A DNA stretch of 64,000 nt, taken from NCBI RefSeq assembly GCF_001629705.1, contig NZ_CP015378.1:3286001-3350000 (forward strand), given 5' to 3'. This DNA is from Fictibacillus phosphorivorans. Its GTDB lineage: Bacteria; Bacillota; Bacilli; Bacillales; Fictibacillaceae. Below are positions 42,211-50,569 of the stretch, one piece after another. The notes below the pieces were generated by a model. It was not told the origin of the DNA. It did not search any database and saw only the letters and a list, made by a program, of their open reading frames with translations. Both the position numbers and the translations under genes were made by a program. Numbering within the stretch: the stretch's first letter is position 1; each line of letters begins with the position of its first letter.

Positions 42211-43212
42211 TTATGTGGATAGAAGAAGATGTTTAGCTATTAATTCGTATGACTTTATTCGGTCCTCATAAGAGTGAGTAATCGTCACAATCATCAATTC
42301 ATCTGCTTTATACGTTTCTTGAAGTCGATATAGTTCTTTCTTTACCTCTTGTGGGTTGCCGATAATCATTTTTCGTTTCGCTTCAGATATGAACTGTTTC
42401 CGTTCTTCTATGGAAAAAGAACGGTGAGCTTCTTCTATGGTTGGAACGCCATTTCCTTCACCAGAAGCATTCTGTTTTCTCCAAAGAATTCCAGGTAATG
42501 CAAGTTCCTCAGCCTGTTCTGTTGTCTCTGCACAGATCACAGACACAGCAACAATCGTTTTTGCTTCTTTTAATGAGACACTTGGTACAAACGTTTTTTG
42601 ATAAGAAGCTACAATCTCAGGTCCTAATTTTTCACTCATAAAATGACCGAACGCATAAGCTGTTCCATATCCAGAAGCTAGGTCTGCACTCTTTTGGCTT
42701 GTTCCAAGAATCCAAGGAACTGGTTTTATGTCAGGGACTGGAGACGGCTTTATTTTAGAAAACATATCGTCTTTTGGAAAATCGTTACGGAGAAAATTCA
42801 GCAGTTGTTTCGTCAATTCAGGAACTTTTCGAACATTCTCCAGATAATTGTCCGAAAGAGCGATCGACGCTTCTGCCGATCCCCCAGGAGCACGACCGAT
42901 ACCAAGATCAATTCTATCTGGAAAAAGTGTAGCAAGCATGTTATAGGTTTCCGCAACTCTGTAAGGTTTATAATGCGGTAAAAGCACAGCACCTGCGCCG
43001 AGCCGAATCTTTTTTGTGTTTGCCCCAATATAGCTCAGCATCACTTCTGGTGCTGAACAAGATAAGCCGCTGAAGTTATGATGTTCTGCGATCCAATAAC
43101 GGGTATATCCGAGCTTTTCTCCTTCCCTTGCCAGTTGCATAGAAGCTTGAAGAGCATCTTGCGCACGTTTACCGGATGAGATTGGGGATTGATCGAGTAT
43201 GCTTAATTTCAT
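42211..43212 (-). CDS. LLM-class (luciferase-like) flavin-dependent oxidoreductase, copy 2
   Basis: This 333-residue protein has the same layout as its downstream neighbour: KLSILDQSPIS, YWIAEHHNFSGLSCSAPEV, IRLGAGAVLLPHYKP and IDLGIGRAPGGSAEA. It is a distinct paralogue rather than a recent duplicate, since loops differ in length and sequence. The FMN-dependent monooxygenase function is inferred from family. GGAGGAGG precedes the ATG. With copy 1 it may form a two-gene operon, although the 109-base gap could hold a separate promoter. Confidence 0.88.
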   Translation of the reverse strand: MKLSILDQSPISSGKRAQDALQASMQLAREGEKLGYTRYWIAEHHNFSGLSCSAPEVMLSYIGANTKKIRLGAGAVLLPHYKPYRVAETYNMLATLFPDRIDLGIGRAPGGSAEASIALSDNYLENVRKVPELTKQLLNFLRNDFPKDDMFSKIKPSPVPDIKPVPWILGTSQKSADLASGYGTAYAFGHFMSEKLGPEIVASYQKTFVPSVSLKEAKTIVAVSVICAETTEQAEELALPGILWRKQNASGEGNGVPTIEEAHRSFSIEERKQFISEAKRKMIIGNPQEVKKELYRLQETYKADELMIVTITHSYEDRIKSYELIAKHLLLST

Positions 43213-43287
43213 CTCGTGCCTCCTCCCTTATATTCTTGTATTTTACTCCAAGTCTTACTCTCTTTACTTTTTTGAGGATTATCATAT

Positions 43288-43318
43288 AAAAAAAGAACCC
43301 CGCTTGAGGTTCCTTTCA
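43288..43318 (-). terminator. Terminator of the yuxH-like gene
   Basis: On the minus strand, GAACCTC / GGGGTTC (one G-T pair) is followed by a run of seven T. Confidence 0.78.
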
Positions 43319-43328
43319 TCTGAATGAG

Positions 43329-44552
43329 CTAGACTTTTATTTCTGTATCCGCCTTTACAAACTGATCAGCAGATAAAGTACTTGCTCGGTAATGCGTATA
43401 GAGTTCCGCTTCTGACAAATTGAGCGAGCGGCATATCGACTGGATTTCCAGCCATGAACCTCTCTCCAAACCTTGTATGATTTTTAATGCGAGATTATAG
43501 GAATCTATGTTTCCTAAAAGAGCTTCAGCCAGCTCATTCGTTATCGGAAGGTCAGCAATCACGTCTCTCATGTTTTTACTCAGCAGCGTGTCGATAAGAG
43601 AGAACATGCCAAACATGTAGAGATGATTTTTTGACACACCTACTGATTTCGCGATGCGTTCAAAGAAAAAGGCACGAGTAAGACTCATCTTTACAATTTC
43701 CAGTTGAGTATCAACTCTGTTCAAACTCGACATCATCAAAATCATGACGAGCTTTTTGATTTCATACAGTCCTACTAGGACGACAGCTTGTTTTATCGTT
43801 GTAATCTTACTTTTAAAGAAGTAGGTACCAGAATTCATCACTTTCAAAAGCTTATAAGAAAGCGAGAGATCTCGTTGAATTAAGCTGCTGATCTCATGAA
43901 TGTCTGGCTCTGAACCATTCAGTTTTTCTAATAGCAGAAGATAGTTTGTCGGAATAGGAGCGATATCTTTTCCCTGCAATACGACTGGTCTGCTGAAGAA
44001 GTAGCCTTGAAAGTATTCAAATCCTAGCTCTTTTGCTTGTTCAAACTGCTCACGTGTTTCTATCTTTTCTGCTAGAAATGTAATCTGCTCGCGGTACGTT
44101 TCAATCATGATCTTCATCTCTTGGACGTCCATTAATAAGTAGTCCACTTTAATGATATCGATATAAGGCAGTACTCTATCTAAGTTGCGGTTTACCGAAA
44201 CATCATCAAGCGCAATAATATAACCTTTATTCTTTAACTCTTTACAGACCTCAAGCACTTCGTCCGTTAAACGAACATCCTCTAAGATTTCAACGACGAT
44301 ATATTGAGGAGAAATATACGTAGGAATCCGATTTAATAACAGATTTTCCGTAAAGTTTATAAAACATTTCTTGCGTTCTCCAACTTCTTTGATCCCGATT
44401 CCAGCAAAGCTGTTCACCATAACATCGATTGTAGCACTATCATGGTCCAATCCATCATATCTATTGTTCTCACTGTTTCTATATAAAAGTTCATAAGCGA
44501 CAACGTTCTCATCTTTGTCTAAGATCGGTTGTCTGCCAATAAAAATATCCAT
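43329..44552 (-). CDS. yuxH: EAL-HDOD signalling protein (YuxH-like)
   Basis: This 407-residue cytoplasmic protein has an N-terminal EAL-fold domain (about 1-200) and a C-terminal HDOD domain (about 205-405, with LSYKLLKVMNSG and AVVLVGLYEIKKLVMI). The EAL signature is degenerate: VVEILEDV replaces E-x-L. ALDDV keeps one acidic pair, so c-di-GMP hydrolysis is doubtful and it may act as a binding or scaffold protein. It matches B. subtilis YuxH. ATG at 44552 is preferred, since it follows GGGGATAGAG and gives the usual MDIFIGRQPI start. Confidence 0.86.
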   Translation of the reverse strand: MDIFIGRQPILDKDENVVAYELLYRNSENNRYDGLDHDSATIDVMVNSFAGIGIKEVGERKKCFINFTENLLLNRIPTYISPQYIVVEILEDVRLTDEVLEVCKELKNKGYIIALDDVSVNRNLDRVLPYIDIIKVDYLLMDVQEMKIMIETYREQITFLAEKIETREQFEQAKELGFEYFQGYFFSRPVVLQGKDIAPIPTNYLLLLEKLNGSEPDIHEISSLIQRDLSLSYKLLKVMNSGTYFFKSKITTIKQAVVLVGLYEIKKLVMILMMSSLNRVDTQLEIVKMSLTRAFFFERIAKSVGVSKNHLYMFGMFSLIDTLLSKNMRDVIADLPITNELAEALLGNIDSYNLALKIIQGLERGSWLEIQSICRSLNLSEAELYTHYRASTLSADQFVKADTEIKV

Positions 44553-44694
44553 CTCTATCCCCATTCACACTCATTCATCTTTTTCCTTTATATAGACATC
44601 AAACCATAAATTGTAAACAAGTACAATACGTGTTTTGATGTTAAATGCTTCCAAATACTTTTTGTGTATACTTTTGTCGAACCTGTAAGTTCAT

Positions 44695-44720
44695 GTTTCA
44701 ACTCAATAGTCAGTGGGAAC
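44695..44720 (+). promoter_or_regulatory. Candidate sigma-B promoter of the yflT-csbD pair
   Basis: GTTTCA (44695-44700), a 14-base spacer and GGGAAC (44715-44720) match the sigma-B pattern GTTTAA-N12/14-GGGTAT at 9 of 12 positions, 39 bases before the start codon of a stress gene. Confidence 0.55.
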
Positions 44721-44759
44721 ACAAACTACGTACTAATCTTCTACAAAGGGAGGAAATCG

Positions 44760-45287
44760 ATGGATACTCATGGTAAAGTGGTTGGCGTTTTCCGTACAGA
44801 AGATGATGCGATTGATGCAATTAAAGAGCTGAGAGATCAAGGTTATAGTGACAACGAAATTTCAGTGATCGCAAAAGACAAAAAAGAAGTAAAACACATT
44901 CATGAAGAAACTGGCTCAAAAGCTCCTGAAGGGGCTGCCACGGGAATGGCCACAGGTGGCATTCTTGGTGGACTTGGTGGTCTATTACTAGGTGCGGGCG
45001 CACTCGCTATTCCAGGAATCGGCCCGATCGTAGCAGCAGGTCCTATTGCAGCAGCACTCGGTGGAGCCGCGGTAGGAGCTGGCGCCGGCGGAATTGTTGG
45101 TGCTCTTGTAGGATTAGGAATACCTGAAAATGAAGCGAAAGAATACGAACAATCTGTTGAAGCTGGGGACATTCTCGTTCTTGTTGATGCGAACGAAGTA
45201 AGCCGACATAGACAAGCTAATGATACATTCCGTACGTACCGTTCCACAAACGCACATCGTTATGAAGATTCATATTCCAACAAATAG
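44760..45287 (+). CDS. yflT: General stress protein, YflT/GsP17M family
   Basis: The protein has 175 residues. The YflT domain (about 1-55: KVVGVFRTEDDAIDAIKEL, then YSDNEISVIAK) is followed by a long Gly/Ala-rich hydrophobic region (about 62-120) that could insert in the membrane as helical hairpins, then an acidic end. YflT (GsP17M) is a sigma-B-dependent general stress protein of unknown mechanism. GGGAGG lies 6 bases before the ATG at 44760. It is followed 20 bases later by csbD, another sigma-B gene, and a sigma-B-like promoter is in place, so a stress operon is likely. Confidence 0.88.
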   Translation: MDTHGKVVGVFRTEDDAIDAIKELRDQGYSDNEISVIAKDKKEVKHIHEETGSKAPEGAATGMATGGILGGLGGLLLGAGALAIPGIGPIVAAGPIAAALGGAAVGAGAGGIVGALVGLGIPENEAKEYEQSVEAGDILVLVDANEVSRHRQANDTFRTYRSTNAHRYEDSYSNK

Positions 45288-45307
45288 TAAAAGGAGGAGG
45301 ATTCAAT

Positions 45308-45514
45308 ATGAAAAACGATACAATGGAAGGCAAATGGAAACAGTTAAAAGGTGAAGCGAAGAAACAATGGGGCAACCTCACAGATGATGATTACGATCAA
45401 GCACAGGGTGACCGTGAGAAAATGATCGGAAAGATTCAGGAAAGACACGGAAGAAAACGTGAAGAAGCTGAGCGTGAATACGACGATTGGTATAGCAGAA
45501 TGGAGCAATATTAA
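45308..45514 (+). CDS. csbD: CsbD-family stress protein
   Basis: This 68-residue highly charged cytoplasmic protein matches CsbD in NDTMEGKWKQLKGEAKKQWG and LTDDDYDQAQGDREKMIGKI. CsbD is induced through sigma-B in B. subtilis; its molecular role is unknown. AAAGGAGGAGG lies 8 bases before the ATG. It is second in the yflT-csbD pair and closed by a strong terminator. Confidence 0.93.
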   Translation: MKNDTMEGKWKQLKGEAKKQWGNLTDDDYDQAQGDREKMIGKIQERHGRKREEAEREYDDWYSRMEQY

Positions 45515-45520
45515 AAATAG

Positions 45521-45562
45521 TAGAAACCCCACTAAGTCACGACTTAGTGGGGTTTGTTTTGT
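45521..45562. terminator. Bidirectional terminator between csbD and the LVIVD gene
   Basis: The 15-bp stem AAACCCCACTAAGTC / GACTTAGTGGGGTTT (45524-45538 and 45541-45555) is followed by GTTTT. Confidence 0.88.
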
Positions 45563-45566
45563 AGCG

Positions 45567-46997
45567 TTATTTAATAAGAAAGGATTGTAAGTTCATCTTG
45601 TTCACATTTAAATCCGCTTTTTTCTGTAAAACTTTTAATCCTTGCCCCATATCAGAAGCTAATATATAGTTTCGATCTACGAAAACACCCCATACGTTTG
45701 CTTTGTCAGATACATATGATCCTACTTCCACCGGATTTGCTGGATCCGTAAGGTCAACCATACGGATGCCATCAGAATAATGAGAAAGGTAGAGCGTATT
45801 TCCTCTTACTTTTGGATCATGCACCGTATATGTTCCTGGCTTGCGCTCTCCTGCCTTAATCTGCACCATCGAGTTTAACGTTCTAAACGTACTTAATAGA
45901 ACAGGATTACTTTTATCTTTTATGTCGTATACACGAACATATCCCCAGCCTCTTTCAAATCCTGGGTCATGAGGATCAGGATTAAAAATTTCTCGCGTTT
46001 CAATCAAAATGTTTCCACCATGAGCTAACGCCGCCGAATGCGCTGCTCCTTGAACATCACGTTCAAATTTTGTCCTTCCAACAAACTTTGGATTCGCAGG
46101 ATCTTCAATATTTAAAATGATTGTTCCAAGATCCCAATAGGAGAGGTATGCATATTTACCTGTTTCATCCGTGATGACACTATGTAAAAATGCCGTGCGC
46201 TGTGCGCCTGTCTCGTCTTCATATTGATAATCACCATTAAAGCTACCGCCAACTTCAGTTGGATCCCAGTTTGAGAGTTCCTCCGATTTTCTAGGGTTTG
46301 TTACATCAACGATTGAAAAGTCATGAACATCGACCCCTTTGTCCTTATAGCGATGAGCTTGATAATTAGTAGCTAAAAGTAAGACTTTGTTGTTCTGTTC
46401 TGTCAGCCAATGTTCATGCGTCCCGGTAGGAAGATTAGAAGGTGTTTTCCAAAACCCTAGCTTTTTTGGCTCTTTAGGGTTGGTAACATCGTATAACACC
46501 ACACCACCATTTTCAGATGTTTCTCCTTCATAGCCATATCGCTCTTTATCTACGCGCTGAACACTCACAGCCGCTAAGTCTCCTTTAAATGACGGAGTAC
46601 TTACTGATTGAACGATTACCTTTTCCTGCCATGTTCCAGGTATATCATTCGCAAGAACAGCAACTTCTTTAGGATTGGCAGGATCTTTCATATCAAAAAT
46701 CCTTACTCCCTCATTTGTCATCTGACCACGGTGTGTACCAAGATATGCATACCCTTTGTACGCATATACATCTGCGGTTGTAGCAGGTTTTCCTTTTATG
46801 TCTTTTAGGGGTACAGCAGCCACTTCTTTAAGATGCTCAAAGTTTTTAGATCCTTCTACTTTTGGAATTCCACCAAACGTAGATTCTCCAGCTTCAATGT
46901 AGCTTTTTTGTCCGTTTTCGCAAGCTAAAGCAATTCCTCCACCTGCTAAAGAAAGTGCAAGTGTACTTAATAAAATTTTTGATGCAAATTTGTTCAT
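45567..46997 (-). CDS. Secreted LVIVD-repeat beta-propeller protein
   Basis: This 476-residue protein has a signal peptide (about 1-25) followed by about six to seven propeller blades. Each blade has the LVIVD-type motif: VRIFDMKDPANPKEVA, VVLYDVTNPKEPKKLG, FSIVDVTNPRKSEEL, IILNIEDPANPKFVG, VRVYDIKDKSNPVLL and IRMVDLTDPANPVEV. It carries several His residues (GTHEHWL, HDFSI). LVIVD proteins are surface or periplasmic propellers of unknown ligand. GGAGGTGG lies upstream of the ATG. Monocistronic. Confidence 0.87.
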   Translation of the reverse strand: MNKFASKILLSTLALSLAGGGIALACENGQKSYIEAGESTFGGIPKVEGSKNFEHLKEVAAVPLKDIKGKPATTADVYAYKGYAYLGTHRGQMTNEGVRIFDMKDPANPKEVAVLANDIPGTWQEKVIVQSVSTPSFKGDLAAVSVQRVDKERYGYEGETSENGGVVLYDVTNPKEPKKLGFWKTPSNLPTGTHEHWLTEQNNKVLLLATNYQAHRYKDKGVDVHDFSIVDVTNPRKSEELSNWDPTEVGGSFNGDYQYEDETGAQRTAFLHSVITDETGKYAYLSYWDLGTIILNIEDPANPKFVGRTKFERDVQGAAHSAALAHGGNILIETREIFNPDPHDPGFERGWGYVRVYDIKDKSNPVLLSTFRTLNSMVQIKAGERKPGTYTVHDPKVRGNTLYLSHYSDGIRMVDLTDPANPVEVGSYVSDKANVWGVFVDRNYILASDMGQGLKVLQKKADLNVNKMNLQSFLIK

Positions 46998-47155
46998 ATC
47001 CCCTTAGCCACCTCCATCTTAATAGTTCCTACAATAAAGGAGTTAATCACAAGAAAGAAGTGGAAAATAGACTAAATATTCCACATATAACGTGTGAGAA
47101 TTTGCGTACTTTTGTCGTTTAACAACGGGACTATCATCCTGTTAAACATAAAGAA
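46998..47155. other. Short gap before the uppP terminator
   Basis: It holds promoter sequence for the LVIVD gene and nothing else that I recognise. Confidence 0.4.
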
Positions 47156-47200
47156 AACCCTGAACTCATTGGAACTTATATCGTCCAAGGTTCAGGGTCA
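47156..47200 (-). terminator. Terminator of uppP
   Basis: CCCTGAAC at one arm and GTTCAGGG at the other (with inner TTGGA / TCCAA pairing) are followed on the minus strand by TTTTCTTT. Confidence 0.8.
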
Positions 47201-47203
47201 AAT

Positions 47204-48040
47204 TTACATGATAACAAAAAAGATAACAGCTACTAGCACTAAACGATAAATCGCAAATGGCGTTAGCTTAACTTTTTCAATAACGTTTAAGAAGAAACGG
47301 ATGGATAACATGGCGAATACAAATGCACTGATGAATCCAACCACAAAGAATGGCATAGCGTCCATACTAAAATATTCTAAGTTCTTTAACAGGGAGATTC
47401 CACTCGCACCTGCCATGATCGGAACAGCCATAATGAATGTAAAGTCAGCTGCAGCACGGTGACTAAGCCCTAGAAGGACACCACCTGAAATCGTAGCACC
47501 AGAGCGCGAAAATCCTGGCCAGAGTGATAAACACTGAATCAATCCGATCGAGAATGCTTGCTTGTACGTAATCTTATCTACTGTATCAATGACAGGGTTT
47601 TGATTTTTAGCAGCAAATCGATCGGCAAAAATCATGAGAAACGCACCAATCGCGAGTCCAATAAGCACTGTATTCGTCGTGAAAAGGTATTCGTCGATAT
47701 AATCTTCGAACAACAATCCAAGTACACCTGCCGGCAAGAGCCCTACGATGACTTGTGTTAATTTTAAACGGCTCCCCGTGATTTCATTTGTTGCTTTGTT
47801 TCTGCTAAATCCAAGCATGTCGATAAATCGCTGTCTGAAAACAACGACTACAGCTAAAATCGAACCAAGCTGTATGACAACTTTAAATGTATTGGCTGGA
47901 TACTTACCTAAAAAGTCTTGTGATCTTAACCACATGTCATCTACAAGAATCATATGTCCCGTTGATGATACAGGAGCAAACTCCGTCAAACCTTCTACTA
48001 ACCCTAAAATTAGGGCTTTTAATAACAATAGGATGTCCAT
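47204..48040 (-). CDS. uppP: Undecaprenyl-diphosphatase (BacA type)
   Basis: This 278-residue protein has about eight membrane helices and the BacA motifs: LVEGLTEFAPVSSTGHMIL (E-x-x-x-E-like and PVSSTGH) near the N-terminus, and LWPGFSRSGATISGGVLLG (PGxSRSG) near residue 170. It dephosphorylates undecaprenyl diphosphate to recycle the wall lipid carrier and gives bacitracin tolerance. AAAGGAGA precedes the ATG by about 11 bases. Monocistronic. Confidence 0.95.
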   Translation of the reverse strand: MDILLLLKALILGLVEGLTEFAPVSSTGHMILVDDMWLRSQDFLGKYPANTFKVVIQLGSILAVVVVFRQRFIDMLGFSRNKATNEITGSRLKLTQVIVGLLPAGVLGLLFEDYIDEYLFTTNTVLIGLAIGAFLMIFADRFAAKNQNPVIDTVDKITYKQAFSIGLIQCLSLWPGFSRSGATISGGVLLGLSHRAAADFTFIMAVPIMAGASGISLLKNLEYFSMDAMPFFVVGFISAFVFAMLSIRFFLNVIEKVKLTPFAIYRLVLVAVIFFVIM

Positions 48041-48159
48041 AAAAATAACTGATCTCCTTTAACAACTTATACTCTCATCTCTATATAATAGACGTTTTTC
48101 GATGATTAGCAAAGAATGATGTAAAACTTTTTATAACACTGTAACATATTGCGAAAAAG

Positions 48160-48200
48160 TGAGAAACCCCGTCGGAATGAAATCCAACGAGGTTTTTTAA
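48160..48200 (-). terminator. Terminator of the M42 peptidase gene
   Basis: On the minus strand, AAACCTCGT and ACGGGGTTT pair (one G-T), with inner GGA / TCC pairing, followed by TCTC. The T run is weak. Confidence 0.6.
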
Positions 48201-48203
48201 AGT

Positions 48204-49268
48204 TTAATACTTTAAAAGCGAATGAAGTTTTTCTTTATCTAGAACCTTCACCAGCTCTACTAGAAGCTTTGCGCTATTTTCTAAGTCGCTTTTACTGACC
48301 ATGGAAGTATGACTATGGATGTATCGGGCTGCAACTCCCACTACCAAACTTGGGATTCCTTTTTTGAAGAGATGGAACTTACCAGCATCCGTTCCTCCGC
48401 CAAGCATAACGTCTACTTGGTACGGTATGTTATGTTTCTCTGCAACCTCGATGATTAAGTCGCGAAATCCAGTGTGTGGAATCATGGACGAATCTAGGAA
48501 CGTGATGAGCGGCCCTTTTCCGAGCTTCGCTTTGTTTACATTCCCACCAGGACCATCTTCTGCAACTCCTACATCGAGTGCAATCGCCACGTCTGGCTCC
48601 ATAATCGCAGGTGCCGTAATCGCTCCCCTAAGCCCTACTTCTTCTTGAACGGTCGCACCACAATAGACGGTGTTTGGATGATTGATATTTTGTAGCTGTT
48701 GCAGTACTTGTAATGCCGTGTAACAGCCTGCTCGATTGTCGAGTGCCTTGGCAAGAATCGTATCACCGTCAGGCATCAGTTCAAATGGGCATATCGGTAG
48801 AATCGGATCTCCTACTCTAATCCCCCACTCCTTCACTTGGTCTTTATCTTTTGCACCAATATCTATAAACATCTCTTTCATCGGATACACACGGTTTCGT
48901 TCATCTGCCGTTAAGATATGAGGTGCCTTAGAGCCCACGACACCGGTGAACGTTTTACTTTTCGTCTGTACATGTACGCGTTGTGCGAGAAGTACTTGTG
49001 ACCACCAGCCTCCTAAAGGAACGAAGCGCAGATAGCCTTGTTCTGTGATCTCACTGACCATAAATCCGACTTCGTCCATGTGACCTGCAAGAAGTATTTT
49101 AGGACCATCATTCGTAGATCCATGCTTTTCACCAAATACACTACCGATATGATCATTCATCAATGTAGCACCCGTTTTACTGATCTCGCGTTTCATAATC
49201 TCTCGAATCGCTTTTTCAAAACCAGGAGCACCATTTGTTTCTGTTAACTCTTTTAATAAGTCCATCAT
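48204..49268 (-). CDS. ytoP: M42-family aminopeptidase (YtoP-like)
   Basis: This 354-residue cytoplasmic dinuclear-metal aminopeptidase has all M42 ligands visible: AGHMDEVGF (His, plus catalytic Asp), AKALDNRAG (bridging Asp), TVQEEVGLRG (catalytic and metal Glu), IALDVGVAED (Asp) and RYIHSHTSM (His). Such tetrahedral (TET-like) enzymes trim short peptides. It most resembles YtoP among the three B. subtilis M42 proteins. GAAGGTG lies upstream of the ATG. Monocistronic. Confidence 0.92.
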   Translation of the reverse strand: MMDLLKELTETNGAPGFEKAIREIMKREISKTGATLMNDHIGSVFGEKHGSTNDGPKILLAGHMDEVGFMVSEITEQGYLRFVPLGGWWSQVLLAQRVHVQTKSKTFTGVVGSKAPHILTADERNRVYPMKEMFIDIGAKDKDQVKEWGIRVGDPILPICPFELMPDGDTILAKALDNRAGCYTALQVLQQLQNINHPNTVYCGATVQEEVGLRGAITAPAIMEPDVAIALDVGVAEDGPGGNVNKAKLGKGPLITFLDSSMIPHTGFRDLIIEVAEKHNIPYQVDVMLGGGTDAGKFHLFKKGIPSLVVGVAARYIHSHTSMVSKSDLENSAKLLVELVKVLDKEKLHSLLKY

Positions 49269-49342
49269 TTTTCACCTTCCTATTTTATAGGATGGGGAAA
49301 ATATACGGTTTGAATACGTTCTTTTTCAGAAGGAGAATAAAA

Positions 49343-50323
49343 TTATTCAAAATCGAAGTTCAAGACGTATTTTCTACCTTTATTGGTTCCAATCGTTTTA
49401 AAACGTAGTGAGTTTAAAAGGTGTTTCGTGATATGTGGTGAGTTGATATGGAGGAAATCATTCATTTGCCGATTACTGATCGTGTTATTAATCAAAAGAT
49501 AATAATCACGTAAGCCTTGTAGATGAGCATTTTTAGAAGTTGCCATACATCTATTACATACCCATGTACCATATGTTCTGTGCATACTAAACAATTTACA
49601 GTTTGTACACTGTATTCCTTTTATTAAATCACTTTCCGAGATGTAAAAACGTTGAAGGATATTGAATTCGAGTGGAGTGTCCTTTAACAGAAGTTGGTTA
49701 GAGAGGGTACAATGACATTCATCAGTAAGGAGATGAGTTGTGTGTCTATCCTCAAGTTCTTTTATTTTTTCAGGCAAAACATAGTAGGGTAATACGAACT
49801 GCGAGAGGTTTTGAGATTTTTCTTTTTCAGTGGACTTGATTACAGTTTTATCATTTCCGATGATTACAAGCGGCTCAATAGGAATCGAGGGGAACTTTTG
49901 AAGCTTAAGCCACTTTTGAAGTTGCTCCACTTGTCTATTTACTTGGACAACTGGGCTGCTGAATGCTGTTTCATCCTTATTGTCATTAATCCTTATTAAC
50001 TGATTGAAAATAGAGTCAAAAATAAGTGTTCCAGTTATGTTTTTCACTTCGATGATAATCATGAAATTCGAGGATAGAAGAAGGCAATCAATTTGGAAGA
50101 AATGTGTACCATCATTAAGACGGAGGTCATGAAGGATATGGTACTTCTGTTCGGGTAAAAAACTTAGTGGAAAATCTAATGAACGCTCACCACGATATCC
50201 AGCTATACTTTTTGCATATGTTTCAGAAGCAATTTGTCTTTTTGGATGTTCAAGATCAAGTCGTCTAAATAGTGCCTCAAACTTGTATAATTTAATTGGC
50301 TTTGTTCGTTTTTTGATGATCAA
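49343..50323 (-). CDS. NERD-domain protein with C-terminal zinc ribbon
   Basis: The protein has 326 residues. A NERD (nuclease-related) domain at about 38-150 shows the PD-(D/E)XK-like core Asp79 (FFQIDCLLL) and Glu92-x-Lys94 (IIIEVKN). A four-cysteine zinc ribbon (CTNC ... CNRC, about 248-270) and a helix-turn-helix-like end (about 280-320) follow. This arrangement is common in soil bacilli as a stand-alone gene with unknown role; nuclease activity is plausible but unproven. The start is TTG with AAAGGAG 7 bases upstream. Neighbours give no functional hint, and the GC content looks slightly lower than its surroundings. Confidence 0.82.
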   Translation of the reverse strand: MIIKKRTKPIKLYKFEALFRRLDLEHPKRQIASETYAKSIAGYRGERSLDFPLSFLPEQKYHILHDLRLNDGTHFFQIDCLLLSSNFMIIIEVKNITGTLIFDSIFNQLIRINDNKDETAFSSPVVQVNRQVEQLQKWLKLQKFPSIPIEPLVIIGNDKTVIKSTEKEKSQNLSQFVLPYYVLPEKIKELEDRHTTHLLTDECHCTLSNQLLLKDTPLEFNILQRFYISESDLIKGIQCTNCKLFSMHRTYGTWVCNRCMATSKNAHLQGLRDYYLLINNTISNRQMNDFLHINSPHITKHLLNSLRFKTIGTNKGRKYVLNFDFE

Positions 50324-50394
50324 AGTCTAACTCCTTTCATGATTATATTGTTAATAATTCTTTTGTATGGGTGCAAATCCTGTTAGGAAAACAG

Positions 50395-50515
50395 ATATCA
50401 GCAACTTTTTTGTTATATCGGCGAAAATGAGTATTTTATCGGCAACTTTCGAATTATATCGGCAAGAATTTAAATATATCGGCGAAAATCAAAATATATC
50501 GACATTTGCACAAAT
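50395..50515. repeat. 20-bp tandem repeat, six degenerate units
   Basis: Units start at 50395, 50415, 50436, 50456, 50476 and 50496, so the period is 20 with one 21. The core is ATATCGGCRAAAATNNNNAT. The array lies between the NERD gene start and the tmRNA terminator. Confidence 0.75.
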
Positions 50516-50524
50516 TCAGCATAC

Positions 50525-50553
50525 AAAAAAGGACTCACCTTGGGGCGAGTCCT
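50525..50553 (-). terminator. Terminator of ssrA
   Basis: On the minus strand, AGGACTC / GAGTCCT with a G/C-rich loop is followed by TTTTTTG, 17 bases after the tmRNA 3' end. Confidence 0.88.
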
Positions 50554-50569
50554 GTTATCCACCTATGTA

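Noticed and set aside
44900..45247. Minus-strand 115-residue frame in yflT
   Set aside because: It is the antisense of the Gly/Ala-rich region; no RBS and no domain.
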